The notes: generated from the letters alone by a model not told the origin. DNA of 64,000 bases from Pseudomonas sp. FP198 (GCF_030687895.1 NZ_CP117452.1:4208501-4272500), one strand, 5' to 3'. Counted from the stretch's first letter, positions 1 to 8,819 are shown. Made by a program: numbers and translations.

Positions 1-123
1 AACACCGCCAACGCCCAGCAAGTGTTCAGCACCTGCGCGGCCATGGGTGGCAGCAATTGGGACCACTCGGCGCTGATCAAGGGGCTGGAGCACATGGCCA
101 ATTTCTCGATTCGCGACAACTGA
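1..123 (+). CDS. glxR: Tartronate semialdehyde reductase, C-terminal end (partial)
   Basis: Only the last 40 codons are in the window; the frame is open from base 1 and stops with TGA at 121-123. The tail (AAMGGSNWDHSALIKGLEHM) fits the C-terminus of 2-hydroxy-3-oxopropionate reductases of the beta-hydroxyacid dehydrogenase family, which reduce tartronate semialdehyde to D-glycerate with NAD(P)H. The following genes, a glycerate kinase and a pyruvate kinase, continue the same route, so the identification rests on both sequence and context. The upstream gcl and hyi genes expected in this operon lie outside the window. Confidence 0.8.
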   Translation, partial: NTANAQQVFSTCAAMGGSNWDHSALIKGLEHMANFSIRDN

Positions 124-139
124 CACATCAGAGAACCCT

Positions 140-227
140 GTGGGAGCGAGCCTGCTCGCGAAGGCGATCTATCGGTCAATGAAGCATTGACTGACACGCC
201 GTCTTCGCGAGCAGGCTCGCTCCCACA
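140..227. repeat. REP-type inverted repeat pair, family A
   Basis: Two copies of a palindromic unit starting GTGGGAGCGAGC face each other, separated by about 35 bp. The pair begins 16 bp after the glxR stop and sits inside the operon before ttuD. It matches the short extragenic palindromes common in fluorescent pseudomonads, and the paired transcript could fold into a long hairpin. Confidence 0.9.
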
Positions 228-272
228 GGTAACCGAGTCGCCTCAGCCAATAATAAAAATCGGGAGCCCGCC

Positions 273-1553
273 ATGTCGGTCGATCCGCAACAATTGCTGC
301 GCGAGCTGTTTGCCACGGCCATCGACGCGGCCCATCCGCAGCACGTCCTCGAACAGTACCTGCCCGCTGACCGCAGCGGTCGGGTGATCGTCATCGGTGC
401 CGGCAAGGCCGCCGCGGCCATGGCGCAAGTGGTCGAGCGCTGCTGGCGCGGCGACGTCAGCGGCCTGGTGGTGACCCGCTACGGCCATGGCGCGCCCTGC
501 CAGAAAATCGAAGTGGTGGAAGCCGCCCACCCAGTGCCGGACGCCGCTGGCCTGGAAGTGGCCGGACGGGTGCTCGAACTCGTCAGTAACCTCAACGAAG
601 ACGACCGGGTGATCTTCCTGCTGTCCGGCGGGGGCTCGGCGTTGCTGGCCTTGCCGGCGGCCGGCATCACCCTGGCCGACAAGCAATCGATCAACAAGGC
701 CCTGCTCAAGTCCGGCGCCACCATTGGCGAGATGAATTGCGTGCGCAAGCACCTCTCGGCGATCAAGGGTGGCCGACTGGGCAAGGCCTGCTGGCCGGCG
801 ACCGTCTACACCTACGCGATTTCCGATGTGCCCGGCGATCTCGCCACGGTCATCGCCTCCGGCCCCACCGTGGCCGACCCGAGCACTTCGGCCGACGCGC
901 TGGCGATTCTCAAACGCTACGGCATCGAGATCCCGGCCTCGGTGCGCAGCTGGTTGCAAAGTCCGGAATCGGAAACCGTCAAGCCCGGCGACCCGAGCCT
1001 GGCGCGCTGTCATTTCCAGCTCATCGCCCGCCCTCAGCAATCCCTCGAAGCCGCGGCGGTGAAGGCGCGCCAAGCCGGGTTCAGCCCATTGATCCTCGGT
1101 GACCTGGAAGGCGAATCCCGGGACGTGGCGAAGGTCCACGCCGGCATCGCCCGGCAAATCGCCCTCCACGGCCAGCCCGTGGCTGCGCCGTGCGTGATCC
1201 TCTCCGGCGGCGAAACCACGGTCACGGTGCGCGGCAATGGCCGTGGCGGGCGCAACGCCGAGTTCCTGCTGAGCCTGACCGACAGCCTCAAGGGCCACCC
1301 CGGCATCTATGCACTGGCGGGCGACACCGACGGCATCGACGGCTCCGAAGACAACGCCGGCGCCATCATGACCCCGGACAGCTATCGCCGCGCCGCCGAG
1401 CTGGGCCTGAACGCCAGCGATGAACTGGATAACAACAACGGCTACGGCTACTTCGCCGCGCTGGACGGGTTGATCGTCACCGAGCCGACCCGCACCAACG
1501 TCAACGACTTTCGCGCCATCCTGATCCTCGAGAACCCGAAAAATGACGCCTGA
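273..1553 (+). CDS. ttuD: Glycerate 2-kinase (annotated in many genomes as hydroxypyruvate reductase TtuD)
   Basis: A 426-residue protein of the DUF4147/MOFRL glycerate kinase family. It shows a glycine-rich GAGKAAAAMA segment near residues 42-50, LSGGGSALL near 117 and the C-terminal LSGGETTVTV...GRGGRNAEF motif near 310. Members phosphorylate D-glycerate to 2-phosphoglycerate in the cytoplasm; the older name hydroxypyruvate reductase persists for the same family. The ATG at 273 has GGGAGC upstream. It lies between glxR and pyk and overlaps pyk by 11 bp, so it supplies 2-phosphoglycerate for glycolysis from glyoxylate carbon. Function by family and context; very likely. Confidence 0.93.
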   Translation: MSVDPQQLLRELFATAIDAAHPQHVLEQYLPADRSGRVIVIGAGKAAAAMAQVVERCWRGDVSGLVVTRYGHGAPCQKIEVVEAAHPVPDAAGLEVAGRVLELVSNLNEDDRVIFLLSGGGSALLALPAAGITLADKQSINKALLKSGATIGEMNCVRKHLSAIKGGRLGKACWPATVYTYAISDVPGDLATVIASGPTVADPSTSADALAILKRYGIEIPASVRSWLQSPESETVKPGDPSLARCHFQLIARPQQSLEAAAVKARQAGFSPLILGDLEGESRDVAKVHAGIARQIALHGQPVAAPCVILSGGETTVTVRGNGRGGRNAEFLLSLTDSLKGHPGIYALAGDTDGIDGSEDNAGAIMTPDSYRRAAELGLNASDELDNNNGYGYFAALDGLIVTEPTRTNVNDFRAILILENPKNDA

Positions 1554-2958
1554 CAAGAAGGTCAAGATCCTCGCGACACTCGGCCCCGCCACCCGTGGGA
1601 TCGATGACATCCGCGAACTGGTGCAGGCCGGAGTGAACATCTTTCGCCTGAACTTCAGCCACGGCGACCACGCCGACCACGCCCAGCGCTACCAGTGGAT
1701 CCGCGAAGTCGAGCAGCAGCTCAATTACCCGCTGGGCATCCTGATGGACCTGCAAGGACCAAAACTGCGGGTCGGCAAGTTCGCCGATGGCAAGGTGCTG
1801 TTGCAGCGCGGTCAAGCCTTGCGCCTGGACCTGGACCCGACGCCGGGCGATCAGCGGCGGGTCAACCTGCCCCACCCGGAAATCATCGCCGCGCTGGAGC
1901 CGGGCATGGATTTGCTGCTCGATGACGGCAAGCTGCGCCTGCGGGTAACCGCCAGGCACACCGACGCCATCGATACCGAGGTGCTCAACGGTGGCGAACT
2001 GTCGGACCGCAAGGGCGTGAACGTGCCCCAGGCCGTGCTCGACCTGAGCCCACTGACCGCCAAGGACCGCCGCGACCTGAGTTTCGGCCTGGAGCTGGGT
2101 GTGGACTGGGTGGCGCTGTCGTTCGTGCAGCGTGCCGAGGACATTCGCGAAGCCCGCGCGCTGATCGGCGACAAGGCGTTCCTGATGGCCAAGATCGAGA
2201 AGCCCTCGGCCGTCGCCCAACTGCGGGAAATCGCCGAACTGAGCGACGCGATCATGGTTGCCCGAGGTGACCTGGGCGTCGAGGTGCCGGCCGAGAGTGT
2301 GCCGCAGATCCAGAAAAACATCATCGGCACCTGCCGCGCCCTCGGCAAACCGGTGGTGGTGGCGACACAGATGCTCGAGTCGATGCGCTTCTCCCCGGCG
2401 CCGACCCGCGCCGAAGTCACCGATGTCGCCAACGCCGTGGCCGAAGGTGCCGACGCGGTGATGCTGTCGGCGGAAACCGCCTCGGGCGACTATCCCCTCG
2501 AAGCCGTGCAGATGATGAGCAAGATCATCCGCCAGGTGGAAAACGGCCCGGACTACCAGGCACAACTCGACGTCAGCCGACCGAAAGCCGAGGCCACGGT
2601 GTCGGACGCCATCAGTTGCGCGATCCGCCGGATCAGCAACGTGCTGCCCGTGGCGGTGCTGGTCAACTACAGCGAGTCGGGCAGCTCCAGCCTGCGGGCG
2701 GCGCGGGAGCGGCCGACAGTGCCGATCCTCAACCTGACGCCCAACCTGCAGGCGGCCCGTCGCCTGACCGTCGCGTGGGGCGTGCATTCGGTGGTCAACG
2801 ACCGGCTGCGGCAGGTGGACGAAGTGTGTTCCACCGCGCTGGAGATCGCCCAGGCCCAGGGCATGGCCCAGCGTGGCGACACCCTGCTGATTACCGCCGG
2901 CGTGCCGTTCGGGCAGCCGGGGTCGACCAACTCCTTGCGCATCGAGACCCTCATCTAA
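1543..2958 (+). CDS. pyk: Pyruvate kinase
   Basis: A 471-residue pyruvate kinase, converting phosphoenolpyruvate and ADP to pyruvate and ATP. Seen in the sequence: the N-terminal KILATLGPAT start, the NFSHGDH segment, the AKIEKPSA strand with the catalytic lysine near residue 217 and the signature MVARGDLGVEVP near 238. The ATG overlaps the ttuD stop by 11 bp and has no strong ribosome site, so translation is probably coupled. Because it sits at the end of glxR-ttuD-pyk it is likely the isozyme dedicated to glyoxylate or glycerate carbon rather than the housekeeping copy. It is followed by a repeat pair that may end the transcript. Confidence 0.96.
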   Translation: MTPDKKVKILATLGPATRGIDDIRELVQAGVNIFRLNFSHGDHADHAQRYQWIREVEQQLNYPLGILMDLQGPKLRVGKFADGKVLLQRGQALRLDLDPTPGDQRRVNLPHPEIIAALEPGMDLLLDDGKLRLRVTARHTDAIDTEVLNGGELSDRKGVNVPQAVLDLSPLTAKDRRDLSFGLELGVDWVALSFVQRAEDIREARALIGDKAFLMAKIEKPSAVAQLREIAELSDAIMVARGDLGVEVPAESVPQIQKNIIGTCRALGKPVVVATQMLESMRFSPAPTRAEVTDVANAVAEGADAVMLSAETASGDYPLEAVQMMSKIIRQVENGPDYQAQLDVSRPKAEATVSDAISCAIRRISNVLPVAVLVNYSESGSSSLRAARERPTVPILNLTPNLQAARRLTVAWGVHSVVNDRLRQVDEVCSTALEIAQAQGMAQRGDTLLITAGVPFGQPGSTNSLRIETLI

Positions 2959-2972
2959 CGCCTGTACTGGCC

Positions 2973-3049
2973 CCTTCGCGAGCAGGCTCGCTCCCACACT
3001 GGATTTGCGGCGATCACAAAACCCTGTGGGAGCGAGCTTGCTCGCGATG
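2973..3049. repeat. REP-type inverted repeat pair, family A
   Basis: An inverted pair of the GTGGGAGCGAGC unit, starting 15 bp after the pyk stop. One arm is the C variant (GCCTGCTCGCGAA), the other the T variant (GCTTGCTCGCGAT). It separates pyk from the urea transporter gene. Confidence 0.9.
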
Positions 3050-3082
3050 AAGTCGACGCGGTCCCTCTGACATTCCTCAACC

Positions 3083-3982
3083 ATGCCCAATACCCACTGC
3101 CCCGACTGGGCCACCGCCCTGCTCAACGGCTTCAGCCAGATCTTCCTCCAGCGCCATCCCCTGTGCGGCCTGTTCTGCCTCTTGGCGATTCTGCTCACCG
3201 CGCCAGCCTTGTTCGGCGGCGCGTTGCTGGGCGGCGTGGCCGGATTGCTGACGGCCCAACGGCGTGGTTATGCCGAGGAGGATCGGCAGGCCGGGCTGTT
3301 CAGCTATAACGCAATCCTGCTGGGTTTGCTGCTGAGCCTGGTATTGCCTTGGTCAGCCCTGTTGCCTCCGTTGATCATCGCCGCTGGCGGCCTCAGCGCA
3401 ATGCTGACCCAACAGTGGCTCAAGCGCACCCGAGGCCCACGCTGCCTGCCCGCCTACACCGCGCCTTTCGTCGGGCTCGGCTGGTTGCTGCTGGGTCTCG
3501 CCCCGCCTGTGCCCTCGCCCGTTGCACTGGAGCAGACACTCCCCAACCTGTTGCTTGCCCCACTGAACGGCCTGGGCCAGGTCATGTTTCTCGACCAGCC
3601 CCTGGCTGGTGTGCTGATCACCATCGGCCTGCTGATCGCCAACCGGCGCGCCGCTGGCTGGGCGCTGTTCGGTTCCGTCGCAGGCTTTGCCTTTGCCTGG
3701 CTGCACGACAGCCCGCACGCCTTGTCCGGCCTGGGCGGCTACAACCCGGCATTGGTGGCCGTGGCCCTCGGCCAACACGCGCGCAAGCCATGGCGGCCGC
3801 TGGCGGGCGTGCTGCTGGCGGTCCTTCTCGCACCGGGTTTCGCGGCGCTGGGCGTGGCGCCGCTGACGGCGCCTTTCATTATCGCGTGCTGGCTGGTGCA
3901 TGCCACCGCGCGGCTGTGGCACCCAGCCTGTCGCGACATCGCGCCTTGCGCTCTGCGGGGCAATCACCCTAGGCTGCGCTGA
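3083..3982 (+). CDS. Urea transporter (UT family)
   Basis: A 299-residue, very hydrophobic protein with about ten membrane segments. The order of segments and the repeated pattern (NGFSQIFLQ..., FSYNAILLGLL near residue 72, then a second half with NGLGQVMFLDQPLAG near 170 and the GYNPALVAVALG strand) are those of the urea transporter family with its two internally related halves; the YNAILLGLL and YNPALVAVALG segments mirror each other. It would let urea cross the inner membrane. No clear ribosome site precedes the ATG at 3083. Its place after the glyoxylate operon fits urea as the co-product of allantoin breakdown. Confidence 0.85.
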   Translation: MPNTHCPDWATALLNGFSQIFLQRHPLCGLFCLLAILLTAPALFGGALLGGVAGLLTAQRRGYAEEDRQAGLFSYNAILLGLLLSLVLPWSALLPPLIIAAGGLSAMLTQQWLKRTRGPRCLPAYTAPFVGLGWLLLGLAPPVPSPVALEQTLPNLLLAPLNGLGQVMFLDQPLAGVLITIGLLIANRRAAGWALFGSVAGFAFAWLHDSPHALSGLGGYNPALVAVALGQHARKPWRPLAGVLLAVLLAPGFAALGVAPLTAPFIIACWLVHATARLWHPACRDIAPCALRGNHPRLR

Positions 3983-4003
3983 TCATTGGTTCAGGCGAAG
4001 GTT

Positions 4004-4828
4004 ATGGACAGCAACAACAACTGGCGTGAACGCCTCTACGTGATCATCTTCCAGACCGACACGGTGGCCGGCCGGCGCTTCGACAGCACGCTGCTGTTGA
4101 TCATCCTCGCCAGCCTGGTAATCGTGATGCTCGACAGCATCGACAGCGTGCACAAGAATTACGCGGCCCTGCTGGCCTACATCGAGTGGGGCTTCACGTT
4201 CATTTTCATCGTTGAATACGGCCTGCGCCTGTACTGCTCGCCCAAGCCGCTGCGCTATGCGTTCAGCTTTTATGGCCTGGTGGATCTGCTGGCGATCGTG
4301 CCGGGCATCCTCGCGTTGTACTACAGCGATGCCCAATACCTGCTGATCGTGCGGATCATCCGCATGCTGCGGATTTTCCGCGTGCTCAAGCTCAGCCCTT
4401 ACCTCAAGCAGGCCAACTATCTATTGGCCGCACTGCGCGGCAGCAAGCAGAAAATCATCGTGTTCCTGGTCAGCGTGTCGACGCTGGTGACGGTGTTTGG
4501 CACCCTGATGTATGTCATCGAAGGCCCCGAGCATGGTTTCACCAGCATTCCCAAGGGCATCTATTGGGCTATCGTGACATTGACCACCGTAGGCTTCGGC
4601 GACATCGTGCCGAAGACGCCGCTGGGCCAAGTGGTTTCGTCCCTGGTGATGATCACCGGCTACTCGATCATCGCCGTGCCGACGGGTATCTTCACTGCGG
4701 AACTGGCCACCGCCATGCGCGGTGACCAGCTCAAGCACAATTGCCCGGTGTGCAGCAAAAACAACCACGAACATGGCGCTGCTTTCTGTTCTCGTTGCGG
4801 TAACGCACTGTTTAAAAAAATGGAATAA
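4004..4828 (+). CDS. Voltage-gated potassium channel with C-terminal zinc ribbon
   Basis: A 274-residue inner membrane channel of the six-segment Kv-like type. It has an arginine-rich S4 helix (RIIRMLRIFRVLKL) near residue 110, a pore loop with the potassium selectivity sequence TTVGFGD near 195, and a final membrane helix. After the pore comes a short cytoplasmic tail with two CxxC pairs, C247/C250 and C262/C265, which look like a zinc ribbon. ATG 4004 was chosen over TTG 3986 because a purine-rich AGGCGAAGG lies just before it, although spacing is tight. The urea transporter stop is 21 bp upstream, so the two may be co-transcribed. Confidence 0.88.
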   Translation: MDSNNNWRERLYVIIFQTDTVAGRRFDSTLLLIILASLVIVMLDSIDSVHKNYAALLAYIEWGFTFIFIVEYGLRLYCSPKPLRYAFSFYGLVDLLAIVPGILALYYSDAQYLLIVRIIRMLRIFRVLKLSPYLKQANYLLAALRGSKQKIIVFLVSVSTLVTVFGTLMYVIEGPEHGFTSIPKGIYWAIVTLTTVGFGDIVPKTPLGQVVSSLVMITGYSIIAVPTGIFTAELATAMRGDQLKHNCPVCSKNNHEHGAAFCSRCGNALFKKME

Positions 4829-4921
4829 GCAAAGCACTTTTTAATTCTTGATGACCTATGAGCTTATCGCTAGTGTGCTGGCTTATCGCCCGCATCCCTT
4901 GCCAATAAAAAGGACCTCGCA

Positions 4922-5920
4922 GTGAAGAATTTCTTTGGCGCCTCCCTCCTCGCCGCTGGCCTGGCGTTCGGCAGCCTGGCCCACGCCGCCCCGACTCTGC
5001 TCAACGTTTCCTACGACGTGATGCGGGATTTCTACAAGGACTACAACGCCGCGTTCCAGAAACACTGGCAGGCCGAGCACAACGAAAGCATCACCGTGCA
5101 GATGTCCTTTGGCGGTTCCAGCAAGCAGGCGCGCTCGGTAATCGATGGGCTACCGGCGGATGTCATCACCATGAACATGGCGACCGACATCAACGCCCTG
5201 GCCGACAACGGTAAGCTGGTTCCGGAGAACTGGGTTACCCGCCTGCCGAACAACAGCGCGCCGTTCACCTCGGCCACCGTGTTTATCGTGCGCAAGGGCA
5301 ATCCGAAAGCGCTGAAGGATTGGCCGGATCTGCTCAAGGACGGCGTGCAAGTGATCGTGCCCAACCCGAAAACCTCGGGCAACGGCCGCTATACCTACCT
5401 TTCGGCCTGGGGTTATGTGCTGAAGAATGGCGGCGATGAGAACAAGGCCAAGGATTTCGTCGGCAGGCTGTTCAAGCAGGCCCCCGTGCTGGACACCGGC
5501 GGTCGTGCCGCGACGACTACGTTCATGACCAACCAGATCGGCGATGTGCTGGTGACCTTTGAGAACGAAGCGGAAATGATCGCCCGTGAATTCGGTCGCG
5601 ACCAGTTCGAAGTGGTCTACCCAAGCGTCTCCGCCGAAGCCGAGCCACCGGTCAGCGTTGTGGATAAAGTCGTCGAGAAGAAAGGTTCTCGCGCCGCCGC
5701 CGAGGAGTACCTCAAATACCTGTGGTCGCCCGAAGGCCAGGAAATTGCCGCCGCCAACTACCTGCGTCCTCGCGACCCGGCGGTGCTGGCCAAATACACC
5801 GACCGTTTCCCGAAAGTGGATTTCCTCTCGGTGGAAAAAACCTTCGGCGACTGGCGCACCGTGCAGAAGACCCACTTCAATGACGGTGGGATTTTTGACC
5901 AGATCTATAGCGGGCAGTAA
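4922..5920 (+). CDS. sbp: Sulfate ABC transporter substrate-binding protein
   Basis: A 332-residue periplasmic binding protein with a Sec signal peptide cleaved near AHA-AP (residue 22-23). The mature part follows the sulfate/thiosulfate binding family: LLNVSYDVMRDFYKDYNAAF at its start, FGGSSKQARSVIDGLPADVI near residue 60 and NPKTSGNGRYTYL near 148. The start is GTG at 4922 with AAAAAGGACC upstream. The permease and ATPase genes (cysT, cysW, cysA) that often follow sbp are absent: the next gene is an MFS transporter on the far side of a repeat pair, so the protein must work with components encoded elsewhere. Probably induced by sulfur limitation, as known for the family. Confidence 0.93.
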   Translation: MKNFFGASLLAAGLAFGSLAHAAPTLLNVSYDVMRDFYKDYNAAFQKHWQAEHNESITVQMSFGGSSKQARSVIDGLPADVITMNMATDINALADNGKLVPENWVTRLPNNSAPFTSATVFIVRKGNPKALKDWPDLLKDGVQVIVPNPKTSGNGRYTYLSAWGYVLKNGGDENKAKDFVGRLFKQAPVLDTGGRAATTTFMTNQIGDVLVTFENEAEMIAREFGRDQFEVVYPSVSAEAEPPVSVVDKVVEKKGSRAAAEEYLKYLWSPEGQEIAAANYLRPRDPAVLAKYTDRFPKVDFLSVEKTFGDWRTVQKTHFNDGGIFDQIYSGQ

Positions 5921-5949
5921 GCCCCGGCTCAGCTAACCAGTCAAAACTT

Positions 5950-6038
5950 GTGGGAGCGAGCTTGCTCGCGATTGCGTCTGTATATTCAGCATCACTGATG
6001 CAGAAAGACCGCTATCGCGAGCAAGCTCGCTCCCACAG
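5950..6038. repeat. REP-type inverted repeat pair, family A
   Basis: An inverted pair of the GTGGGAGCGAGC unit, both arms of the T variant, 30 bp after the sbp stop. The remaining bases up to the MFS start at 6156 hold nothing I recognise beyond the likely promoter. Confidence 0.9.
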
Positions 6039-6155
6039 GAGTCTGAAGACCACCATCAATTCCGGGCATGACTGCTATCAATCCCAAGCCCTGTTCCAGA
6101 GCCCTGCAAGTCTTTAGCCTCTCGCCATCCCTTTCAATCGATCGATGAGATTGCC

Positions 6156-7355
6156 ATGAGTGCTCATTCACCCGCCCCGCCCGCTGCCCTGACCCGGGGC
6201 ATGGTCCTGCTGTTTGCCTTCTGCTGCGGCGCCATCGTTGCCAATATCTACTACGCCCAACCCATCATCGAACTGATCGCGCCCGACGTCGGCCTGTCCA
6301 GCACCATGGCCAGCCTGATCGTCTCGCTGACCCAGATCGGCTACGCCTTGGGCCTGTTTTTCCTGGTGCCGCTGGGGGATCTGCTGGAAAACCGGCGCCT
6401 GATGATCCTCACCACCGTGGTGGCAATCGCCAGCCTGCTGGGCGCGGCGTTTACCGACCAGCCGAACGTGTTCCTGCTGGTGTCATTGCTGGTGGGGTTC
6501 AGTTCCGTCTCGGTGCAAGTGCTGATTCCGCTGGCGGCGCACCTGGCGCCGGAAGAATCCCGGGGACGGGTCGTGGGCGGGATCATGGGTGGCCTGCTGT
6601 TGGGGATCCTGCTGGCGCGGCCGGTGTCCAGCCTCGTCGCCGATCACCTTGGTTGGCGGGCGATGTTCATGATCGCCGCCGCGTTGATGGCGGCAATCAG
6701 CATCGTCCTGGCATTCACCGTGCCCAAGCGCCAGCCCGAGCACCGCGCCTCCTACGCGCAACTGCTGGGCTCGCTCGGCACCCTGTTACGCCAGCAGCCG
6801 CAGTTGCGCCAGCGGGCTTTGTACCAGGCGTGCATGTTTGCCGCGTTCAGCCTGTTCTGGACCGCCGTCCCCCTGGAACTGTCGCGCAACCATGGCTTGT
6901 CCCAGACTGAAATCGCGCTGTTTGCGCTGGTTGGTGCCATCGGTGCCGTCGCCGCGCCGATTGCCGGCCGCCTGGCGGACGCCGGCCACACCCGAATTGC
7001 TTCGCTGCTGGCCATGCTGTTCGCCAGCCTGAGTTTCCTGCCGGCGTTCATTCATCCTGCCTATAGCGTGATCGGCCTCGCGGTGACCGGCGTGGTCCTG
7101 GATTTCTGCGTGCAGATGAACATGGTCCTGGGCCAGCGCACCATCTACGCCCTTGATGCAAAAAGCCGCAGCCGCCTGAACGCGCTGTACATGACCAGCA
7201 TCTTTGTCGGTGGCGCTTTCGGTTCGTCCATCGCCAGCGCCGTCTACGAGCATGGCGGCTGGCTGTGGGTAGTGATCGTCGGCAGCGCCTTCCCGTTGCT
7301 GGCCCTGTTGCGTTTCCTGAGTGCTTCGCAGAAAGCTTCGCTGGCGACGGCCTGA
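6156..7355 (+). CDS. MFS transporter
   Basis: A 399-residue protein with 12 predicted membrane segments of the major facilitator fold. The N-terminal CCGAIVANIYYAQPIIELIA and the loop LGDLLENRRLMILTT (variant of the MFS motif A after segment 2) place it with the drug/H+ antiporter-like group that includes E. coli YnfM-type proteins. It probably exports or imports a small organic molecule by proton coupling; the substrate cannot be read from the sequence. It stands alone, ending at a strong bidirectional terminator at 7375-7406. Confidence 0.85.
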   Translation: MSAHSPAPPAALTRGMVLLFAFCCGAIVANIYYAQPIIELIAPDVGLSSTMASLIVSLTQIGYALGLFFLVPLGDLLENRRLMILTTVVAIASLLGAAFTDQPNVFLLVSLLVGFSSVSVQVLIPLAAHLAPEESRGRVVGGIMGGLLLGILLARPVSSLVADHLGWRAMFMIAAALMAAISIVLAFTVPKRQPEHRASYAQLLGSLGTLLRQQPQLRQRALYQACMFAAFSLFWTAVPLELSRNHGLSQTEIALFALVGAIGAVAAPIAGRLADAGHTRIASLLAMLFASLSFLPAFIHPAYSVIGLAVTGVVLDFCVQMNMVLGQRTIYALDAKSRSRLNALYMTSIFVGGAFGSSIASAVYEHGGWLWVVIVGSAFPLLALLRFLSASQKASLATA

Positions 7356-7374
7356 TACCGTCGCGCAAAAAAAT

Positions 7375-7406
7375 GCCCGACAGGCCAGGACCTGTCGGGC
7401 TTTTTT
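7375..7406. terminator. Bidirectional intrinsic terminator
   Basis: A perfect 10-bp stem (GCCCGACAGG / CCTGTCGGGC) is followed by six T and preceded by a run of seven A on the other side. It can end transcription of the MFS gene from the left and of the small membrane protein gene from the right. Confidence 0.93.
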
Positions 7407-7416
7407 CATGGAGCGG

Positions 7417-7608
7417 TCAGACCCGCACGTTGCCCCGCGGCCCGGCAATCGCCCAGATGATCAGGCCCAACACCGGCAGCAGGAGAATCAGCAGCACCCA
7501 CAGGACTTTCGCCCCGGTGCCCGCGCCACTCTTGAGCACATTGATGATCGCCCAGATATCGAGCGCCAGGATGATCAGGCCAATCAGGCCGTTGAAAGTG
7601 GAACCCAT
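7417..7608 (-). CDS. Small PLDc_N-domain membrane protein
   Basis: A 63-residue protein with two membrane segments (LIGLIILALDIWAIINVL and VLWVLLILLLPVLGLIIWAIAG). The pattern of a first helix with a DIWAI motif, a basic/glycine loop and a second helix ending WAIAGPRG is that of the phospholipase D nuclease N-terminal (PLDc_N) family, a small inner membrane domain of unknown role. The ATG at 7608 is preceded by GGGAGCG at good spacing, so it is preferred to longer starts. It is transcribed alone and converges on the MFS gene. Confidence 0.8.
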   Translation of the reverse strand: MGSTFNGLIGLIILALDIWAIINVLKSGAGTGAKVLWVLLILLLPVLGLIIWAIAGPRGNVRV

Positions 7609-7678
7609 GGTGTCGCTCCCGAATGGTGGTATGCACACTTAGGATAGCGGGGTCCGGGCAAGGGTTCCGTTTATTGTT

Positions 7679-8209
7679 TCAGACGTGAACCGCGATCTTG
7701 AGCGCTTCCAGGGCGGGGGCCGCGGCGATGCCGACTTCGCCACACAACTCCAGCACACGCGGCACGTCGTTGCCGTACACCAGCACCATCTGCAATTCAT
7801 CGTCGAGCAACTGGCTGAAGTTCATCAGCACGTAGCCGCCGTTCTCCTTGTTCAGGCTGCTCATCTGGATCTGGATACGATTGAGCGCGGTCAACGCCTC
7901 GGTCTTCGCCAGTTGCTTGGGCTTGAGGTTGAAGGCGACGCCAGGGCCGAACGAGGCAACGATCTGCTCGAACAGGTCGACGTACGAGTCGGCCAGGAAC
8001 AGCACTGTGTCCGGCAGGCTGCCCACCACCACCCACTCTCCCAGCGGGATCGGGAAGGTGTCGTCATAGTTGATGTCCGGGTTCGCCGCCAGAAATGCCA
8101 CCGGGTCGGCGTAGGCCTGGGCGGCTTCGTCGGCGATTTTCTCGATGTCCGCCTCGCCCAGGCAGCCAGAGCTGATTTTGCTGATGAGTTCGACGAGTGC
8201 GGCTTTCAT
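7679..8209 (-). CDS. Conserved hypothetical protein, 176 residues
   Basis: I do not recognise this family. The protein is soluble and acidic, without signal peptide or membrane segment. It begins MKAALVELISKISSG and carries a central stretch LGEWVVVGSLPDTVLFLADSY. The ATG at 8209 is chosen because AGGATCC lies about 9 bp before it; the frame is open further upstream but without a start context. It is 91 bp downstream of the ankyrin gene on the same strand and could be co-transcribed with it. The size and acidity would suit a partner or adaptor protein, but this is only a guess. Confidence 0.65.
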   Translation of the reverse strand: MKAALVELISKISSGCLGEADIEKIADEAAQAYADPVAFLAANPDINYDDTFPIPLGEWVVVGSLPDTVLFLADSYVDLFEQIVASFGPGVAFNLKPKQLAKTEALTALNRIQIQMSSLNKENGGYVLMNFSQLLDDELQMVLVYGNDVPRVLELCGEVGIAAAPALEALKIAVHV

Positions 8210-8300
8210 GGGGCGGATCCTGTGGCTGAATTTTTCAGGCGCGCAGGATAGCGCATCACCCCAGGTCAAGTCAGGAACCCTGTGGCTGGAGAGCCAGGCT

Positions 8301-8819
8301 TCAGCCCAACAACTTTTCCAACTGCGCCGTGGTGTCCACCGCGCCCATGGTCCTGGCCGCGTCCAGCGCCGAGACGCCGTTGGCATCCTTGGCCTTCGGG
8401 TCGGCGCCTTTGCTGATCAGGTAATCGACTATTTCCACCCGGTTGAACATCGCCGCCATCATCAGCGCCGTACGGCCATCGAACGAGGAGCCTTCGACTT
8501 GCGCGCCGCCATCGACGAGGGCCGAAACCACCGCAAGATCGCCCTTGAACGCCGCACCGGCAATCGGGCTCTGGCCGTTGTCGTTGCGGATTTCCGGATC
8601 GGCCTTATTCTCCAGCAGGACTTTTACCGTCTCCACGTGCCCGTGGTACGCGGCCAGCATCAGCAAGGTGTCGCCCTTGTGATTGCGCAGGTTCGGCGGC
8701 AGGCCCTTGCTCAGCAGCGCGGCCATCATCGCGGCATCGCCCTGACGTGCGACGTTGAACACCTGCTCGGCAAACTCCGCAGCCTCTTCCGGGGTCATCT
8801 GGCGGCTTGTATCGGACAT
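8301..8819 (-). CDS. Ankyrin repeat protein
   Basis: A 172-residue soluble protein made of about four ankyrin repeats. The units are visible as KGDTLLMLAAYHGHVETVKVLL, then QSPIAGAAFKGDLAVVSALVDGGA, then RTALMMAAMFNRVEIVDYLISKGADP, ending with a degenerate GVSALDAARTMGAVDTTAQLEKLL. Such proteins bind other proteins. No signal peptide is seen, so it should be cytoplasmic. ATG 8819 has AGAGGAAG seven bases upstream. The partner is unknown; the 176-residue gene directly downstream is the obvious candidate. Confidence 0.88.
   Translation of the reverse strand: MSDTSRQMTPEEAAEFAEQVFNVARQGDAAMMAALLSKGLPPNLRNHKGDTLLMLAAYHGHVETVKVLLENKADPEIRNDNGQSPIAGAAFKGDLAVVSALVDGGAQVEGSSFDGRTALMMAAMFNRVEIVDYLISKGADPKAKDANGVSALDAARTMGAVDTTAQLEKLLG

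Noticed and set aside
7679..8386. Longer start for the 176-residue protein at 8386
   Set aside because: The extra 59 residues overlap the ankyrin gene and have atypical, tryptophan/arginine-rich composition; ATG 8209 has a ribosome site.
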